This document shows positions 1 through 6,729 of a stretch of 64,000 nucleotides of DNA, piece after piece. This DNA comes from an uncultured Eubacteriales bacterium (GTDB taxonomy: Bacteria > Bacillota > Clostridia > Peptostreptococcales > Anaerovoracaceae). The translations under genes and the position numbers were made by a program. Every line of letters starts with the position of its first letter. Positions within the stretch are counted from its first letter, which is position 1. Location: contig ONRQ01000007.1 in NCBI GenBank assembly GCA_900320285.1, positions 1 through 64,000 of the forward strand, in the 5' to 3' direction. The notes beneath the pieces were generated by a model. That model did no database searches. It was not told the origin of the DNA and was given only the letters and a program-made list of their open reading frames with translations.

Positions 1-96
1 GCGTGGTGTCCCCATCGGCAGATTCCGTTAGCCAATCACCTTCATCATAAAGAAAAGCGAAGGCTGTTAAAAACCCTCGCCTATATATTAAGAATC
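1..96. repeat. Dispersed repeat element, copy 1 (left edge of window)
   Basis: These bases match 2841-2935 at roughly 90% with one small indel, and the match ends at the same AAGAATC on both sides. Each copy contains a hairpin GCGAAGG...CCCTCGC resembling a terminator stem. The 18 bases that follow (96-113) recur inverted at 3012-3029, shortly after copy 2. The copy may start upstream of the window. No coding potential was recognised. It may be a degenerate mobile-element end or a structured RNA tail. Confidence 0.6.
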
Positions 97-235
97 GGCA
101 GTTTGTCGAGCTGTTTGCTATTGAAAAGCAATGACACGATTCGTATCACCGATGTGACGGAGCGATTCTTTCATTTCTCATAACCATCCATTACAGTCTA
201 TACGACTGGGGAGTCACAGAAAGGACGGATTGAAA

Positions 236-900
236 ATGAAAGAAACCAAAAGAAAAGAGTTGCTGGCGGGGATCATTCTGCTGGTGGCATTTGTTTTATG
301 GACTGTTTGATTCGGAATATCGACGTACAGAATGCAGGCTCAAATGGAACAGCGGTCGGCTTCGCTACGATCAATGTGTGGTTTCACCAATTGACCGGTG
401 TACATATGCTGGTCTATAAGATCACTGACTGGCTTGGTCTCGTTCCGATCATCATATGTATGTGTTTCGGTGTGTTGGGTTTGGTGCAGCTGATAAAGAG
501 ACGTAGCATCCTAAGGGTTGATCCAGACATCCTGTTATTGGGTGTCTATTATGTGCTGGTCATAGCTTGCTACCTAATCTTTGAGATGATTCCGATTAAT
601 TACAGGCCGATCCTGATAAACGGAAATCTGGAAGCATCCTATCCGTCATCAACTACGCTTCTGGTGCTGAGCGTGATGCCGACACTGAAATATCAGTCTG
701 ACCGGAGAATTGCGAATCCAATGACACGGAAAGCGATAGTTTTGTTTGTTTTCGCCTTTTCCTCATTTATGGTGATGGGCAGGCTGATTTCCGGCGTCCA
801 TTGGGCAACGGATATTATTGGCTCCGTTTTCCTGAGTTCGGGTCTGTTTATGGTCTATCGATCCATGGCAGAATATACTGGGTACAGAAAAAACATGTGA
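236..900 (+). pseudogene. PAP2-superfamily membrane phosphatase, frameshifted
   Basis: The ATG at 236 follows an AAAGGA site and opens MKETKRKELL plus a hydrophobic stretch, but this frame stops at the TGA at 308. The rest of the protein continues in another frame from about 298 to 900, beginning LIRNIDVQNAGSNGTAVGFA. Read together, the two frames give a typical small PAP2-type membrane protein of about 220 residues. It has several membrane segments, the phosphatase-like signature YPSSTT near the middle, and SGVHWATDIIGS near the C-terminus, which carries the catalytic His of the family. One base appears to be missing around 300-310, so this is either a real frameshift or an indel in the sequence. 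An XRE regulator follows directly and may be co-transcribed. Confidence 0.7.
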
Positions 901-915
901 CGTCAGAGGCATTAA

Positions 916-1518
916 ATGGAATTCAGTGAAAAACTACAAGAATTACGAAAGAGCAGATCTCTCACACAGGAGGAGCTTGCCGAGGCATTGTTTGTTTCAA
1001 GAACAGCCATTTCCAAGTGGGAGTCCGGCAGAGGGTATCCGAGCATTGACTCGCTTAAAGAGATCTCCCGCTTTTTCTCGGTGACGATCGATGATTTGAT
1101 CTGTTCGGACGAGATGATCATCGTGGCAGAAAATGATAAGAAGGAGTTTGTCAGCAAATACGTCTCGCTCATATGTAATGCACTGGACATTCTTCTGGCC
1201 ATAATGTTGTTTATCCCTGCCTTCGGAAATGGGACAGGCTCTTCCGAAACGGTATCTCTGTTTGGACTGACAAGAATCAGCCTATGGGTGGAGATCGTAT
1301 ATATTGTGATCATCAGCATCACGGTTCTGAACGGAATCTGCGGTGTGATCATATCCAGCCTCAATAAACCGGTTTGGAATAGGCACAGGCTCGTTACGGG
1401 AATCGTCTTGTCAATATTTGCAGTTATAGTGTTTATAGCGACAAGGCAACCGTATGCGGGTATCGTCTGTTTTGCTTTCCTGGTCATAAAGGGTTTCCTG
1501 ATTGCCAAAGTAAAATAG
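916..1518 (+). CDS. XRE-family helix-turn-helix regulator with membrane C-terminus
   Basis: Residues 1-60 form a Cro/CI-type helix-turn-helix domain, with LTQEELAEALFVSRTAISKW as recognition region and the usual SGRGYPSIDSLKEIS continuation. The remaining ~130 residues contain three or four hydrophobic segments (about 73-93, 115-138, 155-190), so the DNA-binding domain is probably tethered to the membrane. Such HTH-plus-TM proteins are common in Firmicutes and often control a neighbouring membrane gene. Here the immediate upstream partner is the broken PAP2 gene, only 15 bases away. The target is unknown. Confidence 0.85.
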   Translation: MEFSEKLQELRKSRSLTQEELAEALFVSRTAISKWESGRGYPSIDSLKEISRFFSVTIDDLICSDEMIIVAENDKKEFVSKYVSLICNALDILLAIMLFIPAFGNGTGSSETVSLFGLTRISLWVEIVYIVIISITVLNGICGVIISSLNKPVWNRHRLVTGIVLSIFAVIVFIATRQPYAGIVCFAFLVIKGFLIAKVK

Positions 1519-1598
1519 CACAATAATTATGATGCAGAAATACAGATGAAACAAATGACTATTGAAACAACTCGCTTAACAATACAACTACCACTCAA

Positions 1599-1814
1599 GT
1601 GAACTCATACTATAAAAGGGTATGCTCGTCAGTCGGAATAGAATCAAGCGGGCAACATGCCCTCAGACATACGTTCGCTACCCGATGTATCGAGGCTGGC
1701 ATACCAGCTGTCGTGCTAAAGACCTGGCTCGGACATAAAGATATCCATATGACACTCGATACCTACACTGATGTTTTTCAAGCGAAGTATGATGAACACT
1801 TGAACTCGATGTAA
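1599..1814 (+). pseudogene. Tyrosine recombinase (phage integrase) C-terminal remnant
   Basis: Only the last ~70 residues of an integrase-type recombinase remain. They include the catalytic HALRHTFATR (HxxR), the LGHKD histidine and the TLDTY nucleophile tyrosine. The N-terminal core-binding domain and the first catalytic Arg are absent, and upstream the frame closes at about 1565. It marks past mobile-element activity in this accessory region. GTG at 1599 is only a nominal start. Confidence 0.8.
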
Positions 1815-1821
1815 AACAAAG

Positions 1822-1866
1822 GCAGGGCACTTTCCTATATACAGGTAAGTGACCTGCTATTTTGTT
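1822..1866 (+). terminator. Rho-independent terminator after integrase remnant
   Basis: Arms GCAGG-g-CACTT (1822-1832) and AAGTG-a-CCTGC (1847-1857) pair with one mismatch and are followed by TATTTTGTT. Confidence 0.6.
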
Positions 1867-2028
1867 AGATGACAAAATGTATAAAGGTTTTATTTGAAAT
1901 CAGCTTAGGCGTAACAGCCTGGTAGGTTCATTGTTGTCCGTATCCCTGAAAGATGTGATATATTTATGATGTCACATCACATAGCGACAAATCGGAAGTT
2001 GTCTATATTAAACAGGGAGGAAGGGATT

Positions 2029-2703
2029 ATGGAAATTGCATTTCAGATCGTCAGTGTTATCTTGATTATCGGTGCGGTGATTCTGTTCTGGAAAAAATCT
2101 TCCATGAATACTATGATTACAAAATCACAGAAAGCGCTGGCTGTTTTCCAGATCGTACTAAGCGGCAGTTTTTTTGCCCTGTGTCTTTCAGATGTATTGG
2201 ATATTAAGGCCAATTTCTCAGCTGTACGCATCTTTCTGAATATATTCTATGCCTTGGTGTTCCTTTCCATGGCTGCATTCGCCCTGTCTGATCTACATCA
2301 AAAAAAGCAAAAGCATATCCGTATAATCGTCTGCTGCTGCGCCGCATTGATTGCTGTGCAGTGCTTTGTTTTTCCGTATGATGCGGAAAATGAGTTCATA
2401 CGCATATGTGAAGCTTTTGAAGGGATTGCTGTTTTCACCATGCTTATTGTGCTGGTGACAAGAATCAACGATGGGAAATATGGCAAAAGAGCATTGAATG
2501 TTATCATTGTCCTTGAGTTCGCAGTTGCTGTACTCAACACCGCGCTTCCTATGGCCTCCATCACAGAGGATATCCAGAGCATAGATATTCCGATGAACTA
2601 TCTGGCGCTGTATATGAGGCCTGTCATGTTCTCTTCCCTTGCACTGATTTACGGCATATGGCTAGACTTGTTCAAAGCCAGAAGCCGGAATGAAAAAAGA
2701 TAG
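2029..2703 (+). CDS. Multi-pass membrane protein, function unknown
   Basis: A 224-residue protein with about six or seven hydrophobic helices spread evenly along its length and a short basic tail (KARSRNEKR). The start at 2029 is chosen because GGGAGG lies just upstream; an in-frame ATG at 1966 lacks such a site. No family motif was recognised. A CCC cysteine run lies in the middle, inside or next to a membrane helix. It stands alone between the integrase remnant and a repeat element and is probably accessory. Confidence 0.65.
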   Translation: MEIAFQIVSVILIIGAVILFWKKSSMNTMITKSQKALAVFQIVLSGSFFALCLSDVLDIKANFSAVRIFLNIFYALVFLSMAAFALSDLHQKKQKHIRIIVCCCAALIAVQCFVFPYDAENEFIRICEAFEGIAVFTMLIVLVTRINDGKYGKRALNVIIVLEFAVAVLNTALPMASITEDIQSIDIPMNYLALYMRPVMFSSLALIYGIWLDLFKARSRNEKR

Positions 2704-2813
2704 CGACAAAATAGATTTGACTGGATACAGCACTTCATAATTCAGACATATTCTATAGTTAAACGGGAGAACGCTAAGGCTGCCCAACTTGCTTAATCGA
2801 ATGCAGAACAATG

Positions 2814-2882
2814 AAGGCTGGCTAACAAATTTATCGCCGGGCGTGGAGTCCCAATTCCAGATTCCGTTAGCCAATCACCTTC
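2814..2882 (+). other. Long imperfect hairpin containing the start of repeat copy 2
   Basis: GAAGG at 2814 and GGCTAAC at about 2819-2825 pair with GTTAGCC and CCTTC near 2866-2882. The intervening ~40 bases include the first part of repeat copy 2. The gap 2704-3087 holds no gene; besides this hairpin and the repeat nothing else was recognised. Confidence 0.4.
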
Positions 2883-2935
2883 ATCATAAAGAAAAGCGAA
2901 GGCTGTTCAAAACCCTCGCTTATATATTAAGAATC
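2841..2935. repeat. Dispersed repeat element, copy 2
   Basis: About 90% identical to 1-96, including the GCGAAGG...CCCTCGC hairpin and the AT-rich tail ending AAGAATC. The 18-base segment at 3012-3029 is the exact reverse complement of 96-113, the sequence that directly follows copy 1. The region between the copies may therefore have been rearranged or partly inverted. Confidence 0.65.
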
Positions 2936-3087
2936 TTGCTAATGCTGTGTCGAGTATTATTTTGAACGGCAAGCATTAAATCGGAATTTGTATGTCTCTT
3001 TTCTAAGCAATCAGCTCGACAAACTGCCGTTTGACTAAGACGACAGATTGGTTGGAAGAGAATAATAATTCAGGAAGGTGAAGCAGC

Positions 3088-3762
3088 ATGAAGAAACTGT
3101 TTACTGCTATAAGAGCATCTGACCTTGAAATGGTAAGGCAAATCATTGAAAAGAAACCTGAACTGGTAAATTGTGTTGCCAAGCAGCCGCCTAAGAAGGA
3201 TGACGGGCAGTCGCCTTTGCAGGTTGCGCTCAAAACGGGAAATACCGCAATTGCCAACTATTTACTGGATATGGGTGCGGATGTGAACTTTATCGAGGAT
3301 GAGACCTGCTGCAACGAATGGAGAACACCGGTGCTTCATGATGCGATCAACTGTGCTGTGATGTCATGCAGGTGGAATATAGATGATAAATATATGGGCT
3401 TCAAGGTTTTCTCAACAAAGGAGAAAGCGGCTGAAGCTCTCGATGTCATGAAAAGGATGCTGGATATCGGCGCAGATGTAAAAGCGCTTGATTCATATGG
3501 CAATTCAGGATTAAACCGTTTTGCGCTGCAGGCAAAGCAGATATTGCCATCATACAATTATGTGGAACATCGTGAAGGAAAAGACCGGATCTTTACAGAG
3601 GAATTGCACGAAGACCTCAGAAGTGTGCTGCAGGCATTAAAAGACGCCGGAGCAGACGATTCTTACAAAGCTCCGAATCTCGGTTATTCCGTCAGAGAAT
3701 TTTGCAGCGAAGGATCCATTTCGATCCTGTTTGATGAAGTGTTCGGGAGTGACGGCTGTTAA
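3088..3762 (+). CDS. Ankyrin-repeat protein
   Basis: A 224-residue protein with recognisable ankyrin units: an N-terminal repeat around residues 1-35 (RASDLEMVRQIIEKKPELVN), a second around 45-75 (SPLQVALKTGNTAIANYLLD followed by MGADVN), and a later one ending in LDIGADVKALDSYGNSGLN. A further half-repeat lies near the C-terminus (LKDAGADDSYKAPNLG). Ankyrin repeats bind proteins; no catalytic domain is present. There is no signal peptide, so it is cytosolic. A good site (GGAAGGTGAAG) precedes the ATG. The next gene starts 9 bases after the stop, so the two are probably co-transcribed. Confidence 0.8.
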   Translation: MKKLFTAIRASDLEMVRQIIEKKPELVNCVAKQPPKKDDGQSPLQVALKTGNTAIANYLLDMGADVNFIEDETCCNEWRTPVLHDAINCAVMSCRWNIDDKYMGFKVFSTKEKAAEALDVMKRMLDIGADVKALDSYGNSGLNRFALQAKQILPSYNYVEHREGKDRIFTEELHEDLRSVLQALKDAGADDSYKAPNLGYSVREFCSEGSISILFDEVFGSDGC

Positions 3763-3771
3763 GGAGGCAAA

Positions 3772-4404
3772 ATGAATTATTCGGGAATGCCGATGGGCAT
3801 GTGGTATCTATATGAAAAATCATTCAGGGATAAGCTCGTATCTGTCATGGGATATGATCAGGAAACGGCTGATGGAGCAGCTAAAAAGGCTAAGTGGAAA
3901 TACAAAAGCATCATAGATAAGCTTCCTGAGTTCGAGAAGGAAGACCGCTTCAAGATGAATATCGTTAGCTGCGCGATGCTCATCGCGTTTACCTTGAATA
4001 TGCCAGATCGTCCGTCAGTGGAAATGCTTGCTGATTATTATGAGAAGTCAATGATGATCAAACCGGCAAAGGCGTTCTTCAGATTCATGGGAAAGAATAA
4101 ATTCACGGATGCAGATATAAAAGGCATGAAACAAACTGCTGCCTTGAACGCTGCTGACAGGAATCCGTATTCCTGGAACATGGAATTCCATGAATACAAA
4201 GACGGGAGCGGCTACGAGGCCAGATTCACCAGATGCGGAATCTGCACTCTCATGAAAGAATACGGTCTGTTTGATCTCGTGCCTGCAATGTGCCGCCTGG
4301 ACTATGCTATGACAGAGGCTGGAGGCGCATCAGAGTTTGTAAGAGAATATACTTTAGCGTCTGGAGGTCCATACTGCGACTGCGGGTATAAGCGAAAAAG
4401 ATAA
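3772..4404 (+). CDS. ATC-hydrolase-family protein (L-2-amino-thiazoline-4-carboxylate hydrolase-like)
   Basis: A 210-residue soluble protein with the late cysteine pattern of the ATC hydrolase family: RCGICTLMKEYGLFDLVPAMC followed by a D and a helix, then a Cys-rich end (GGPYCDCGYKRKR). The family founder acts in microbial conversion of DL-ATC to cysteine, but most members are of unknown activity, so the substrate is not claimed. The AAGGAGG site overlaps the end of the ankyrin gene, indicating coupled translation. A terminator follows within 15 bases, making a two-gene unit. Confidence 0.65.
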   Translation: MNYSGMPMGMWYLYEKSFRDKLVSVMGYDQETADGAAKKAKWKYKSIIDKLPEFEKEDRFKMNIVSCAMLIAFTLNMPDRPSVEMLADYYEKSMMIKPAKAFFRFMGKNKFTDADIKGMKQTAALNAADRNPYSWNMEFHEYKDGSGYEARFTRCGICTLMKEYGLFDLVPAMCRLDYAMTEAGGASEFVREYTLASGGPYCDCGYKRKR

Positions 4405-4415
4405 ATTCGCTATAG

Positions 4416-4449
4416 ACGACTGTTGAAAAAATACACAGTCGTTTTTTAT
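4416..4449 (+). terminator. Rho-independent terminator
   Basis: ACGACTGT (4416-4423) pairs with ACAGTCGT (4435-4442) and is followed by TTTTTATT. Nearly the same terminator recurs at 9318-9350. Confidence 0.85.
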
Positions 4450-4463
4450 TATCACAGTGGTAT

Positions 4464-4552
4464 ATCTGCATATTAAATAATACTTTATATGCAGATGATT
4501 CCCTCAAATGTTTGTTTTTCTGCATATAAAATGATACTATATATGCAGAAAA
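4464..4552 (+). promoter_or_regulatory. Two tandem palindromes upstream of the Fic gene (likely operator)
   Basis: Palindrome 1 has 10-bp arms ATCTGCATAT (4464-4473) and ATATGCAGAT (4487-4496). Palindrome 2 has 12-bp arms TTTTCTGCATAT (4516-4527) and ATATGCAGAAAA (4541-4552). Both have 13-base spacers of similar sequence (AATAATACT / AATGATACTAT) that resemble -10 hexamers. The right arm of the second runs into the AAAGGAGG ribosome site. This suggests a dual operator, or an mRNA fold that hides the ribosome site. Confidence 0.6.
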
Positions 4553-4563
4553 GGAGGCTTGTG

Positions 4564-5622
4564 ATGAGAAAATTCGACTATTCATTCCTTGACAATGGAA
4601 TGCTTCCTGCTGGTTTGGTCAATACGATTGGAGGTATTTATTCTCTTCGTACTGCGTCTGATGTTCGAAAGGAAGAATATCCAAGGGTTTTTACGGAACT
4701 GGAGGCAATAGCAAAAGTTCAATCAGTAAGAAGCTCAAATGCCATCGAAGGCATTATAACCAGCGATCAGAGGATAGCGGATATAGTGAATCGAAGCAGT
4801 GCGCCATTGAATCATGACGAAGCCGAGATTGCAGGCTATAGAGATGCTCTCAACATAATACATTCAAATCACGTGAATCTCACATTTTCTGTAAAAGATA
4901 TTCTCCTTCTTCATGAAACGATGATGGGCCCCTCTGGTGATGATCTGGCAGGGCAGTATAAGCAAACGGATAATGTTATTGTAGAAATAGATGCAAACGG
5001 AAACAGAAGAGTAAGGTTCCGTCCGATACCAGCAAATGAGACTAAAGAAGCTATGGAGCAGCTTGAACTGGCATATCTGATTGCATGCTCCAATTCTCAT
5101 ATAAATCAACTTCTGCTGATTCCATGTGTCATACTGGATTTCCTGTGCATTCATCCTTTCCGGGATGGTAATGGAAGGATGTCACGGCTGTTATCGTTGT
5201 TGCTTCTTTATAAGAATGGGTTCGATGCCGGGAAATATATCTCGTTTGAAGAGCAGATCAACAAGTACAAGGATCTGTATTACGATGCACTACAGCGTTC
5301 ATCTTCGGGATGGGATACTAATCAGAATGATTATTTCCCATTCGTTCAGAACTTCATAACTATGCTGTATATATGTTACAAGGAGCTCGACCAACGCTTT
5401 GCAGTAGTACAGGGGAAAAGAGTAACCAAGACTGCTCGTATTGAAGCAACGGTACTTGGGAGTCTGACACCTTTATCTAAGGCTGATATTTGCGCTATAC
5501 ACCCGGACATCAGTCCAACGACCGTGGAAGCCGTACTCGGGAAGATGGTAAGAGAAGGACAAATAAAGCGTATAGGTGCATCCAGAGGATCAAAATATAT
5601 CAGAAATTGGGAAAAGAGCTAA
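4564..5622 (+). CDS. Fic-domain protein (predicted AMPylase) with C-terminal winged helix
   Basis: The start at 4564 follows AAAAGGAGG and gives 352 residues. The Fic core motif HPFRDGNGRMSR begins at His197, with all canonical residues present. An inhibitory-helix motif SSNAIEG (Glu62) lies upstream, the class II layout in which the N-terminal helix blocks the ATP site. The last ~70 residues (SLTPLSKADICAIHPDISPTTVEAVLGKM) look like a winged helix-turn-helix, as in many single-gene Fic proteins of the SoFic type. Activity would be transfer of AMP from ATP to a protein hydroxyl. There is no separate antitoxin gene, and the palindromes in front could be bound by its own C-terminal domain. Confidence 0.88.
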   Translation: MRKFDYSFLDNGMLPAGLVNTIGGIYSLRTASDVRKEEYPRVFTELEAIAKVQSVRSSNAIEGIITSDQRIADIVNRSSAPLNHDEAEIAGYRDALNIIHSNHVNLTFSVKDILLLHETMMGPSGDDLAGQYKQTDNVIVEIDANGNRRVRFRPIPANETKEAMEQLELAYLIACSNSHINQLLLIPCVILDFLCIHPFRDGNGRMSRLLSLLLLYKNGFDAGKYISFEEQINKYKDLYYDALQRSSSGWDTNQNDYFPFVQNFITMLYICYKELDQRFAVVQGKRVTKTARIEATVLGSLTPLSKADICAIHPDISPTTVEAVLGKMVREGQIKRIGASRGSKYIRNWEKS

Positions 5623-5898
5623 TTGACTGGGTACAATCCCGGGTACAAGCGCGGACAGACTTTTTTCGCGGGAGAGAATTACATGACAAAGAAACAAACG
5701 CCTCCATTATTTTATAGAAATATAGTTAACAAGCATTATGATAACAACTATGACAAGAGGTTAAGCATAATAAGCTTAAAGATTTCATAACGAGCAGAGA
5801 ACTGACGAACAGGGTGGATCCCAAGAAATTTGATTTTGGGAACTACACATTTAGAAAGACAGCATATCGATTGATCTGATTGATATGGGAGTAAAGAT
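5623..5898 (+). other. Intergenic stretch with only short broken frames
   Basis: No gene recognised. Two short open stretches of about 35 codons (from 5682 and around 5776-5880) resemble degraded coding sequence but match no family I know. Confidence 0.3.
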
Positions 5899-6612
5899 AT
5901 GGACAGGTTGGAAAGCTTGATAAAAGTGGTTTTGATCGACATTGATAATACGCTCCTTAGTTTTACCGGATATGTAAAAGAAGCCATGAGAGATGGCTTC
6001 TCATTCTTCGGATTAAAGCCATATACTGAAGATATGTTCCCAGTCTTTGAAAAGATTAACAATTCTCTGTGGGGACAGCTTGAGCAGGGAACACTGACCT
6101 TTGCAGAGCTGGAAAAATGCCGGTGGGATCTGATATTCAAAGAGCTTGAAATAGATTTTGATGGAAAGGTATTTGAAGAGTATTTCCGGGACAGGCTCTT
6201 TTACAGTGCCGTGCCCGAGGATGGCGCTGTGGACTTATTAAAATATCTGAGCAGCAAATATACATTGTGCGCAGCAAGCAATGGTCCATATGAACAGCAG
6301 ATAAACCGGCTTAAGATCGGGGAAATGGATGAGTACTTTACTTGCTGTTTCATTTCTTCTCAAATTGGCGCACAAAAGCCGGGTAGACAATTCTTCGACC
6401 ATTGTTTCAGAGTGCTGAGGGAAACTGAATACCCTGATCTGGCACCTGAAGAAGTGATTATAATAGGTGATTCGATTTCTTCCGATATATCCGGTGGACG
6501 CGATTATGGCATGCATACCTGTCTGTATCAAAAAAGTGAGAACTCTGAAAGGAGTGATCACGGAGCGGAACACGTGGTAAAGAGTCTTGCTGAAATAAAA
6601 AACATACTTTGA
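5899..6612 (+). CDS. HAD-superfamily hydrolase, YjjG-like nucleotidase
   Basis: A 237-residue HAD phosphatase with all four motifs: DIDNTL with nucleophile Asp14 and acid/base Asp16, AASNG (motif II), QKPG lysine (motif III) and GDSISSDISGG (motif IV). The helical C1 cap between motifs I and II, the SNGP and the length are those of the YjjG / pyrimidine 5'-nucleotidase subgroup, which removes phosphate from non-canonical nucleotides. The exact substrate is not determinable here. It stands as a single gene with a weak ribosome site. Confidence 0.82.
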   Translation: MDRLESLIKVVLIDIDNTLLSFTGYVKEAMRDGFSFFGLKPYTEDMFPVFEKINNSLWGQLEQGTLTFAELEKCRWDLIFKELEIDFDGKVFEEYFRDRLFYSAVPEDGAVDLLKYLSSKYTLCAASNGPYEQQINRLKIGEMDEYFTCCFISSQIGAQKPGRQFFDHCFRVLRETEYPDLAPEEVIIIGDSISSDISGGRDYGMHTCLYQKSENSERSDHGAEHVVKSLAEIKNIL

Positions 6613-6667
6613 AGAAAAACCAGGTCAGATTATCAGTGCTTTACAGCCGAACAAACTTGAGGAGGAA

Positions 6668-6700
6668 ATGGTCTTGTGGTACCATAAAAATGATAGTTAA
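6668..6700 (+). other. Possible 10-residue leader ORF before the AAA gene
   Basis: GAGGAGG followed by ATG opens a 10-codon frame (MVLWYHKNDS) that ends 29 bases before the AAA ATPase start. The ribosome site is stronger than that of the ATPase itself. It could be a translational leader or chance. Confidence 0.2.
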
Positions 6701-6729
6701 AGAAGCTTAATGTTAACGGGGTTTTGAAA

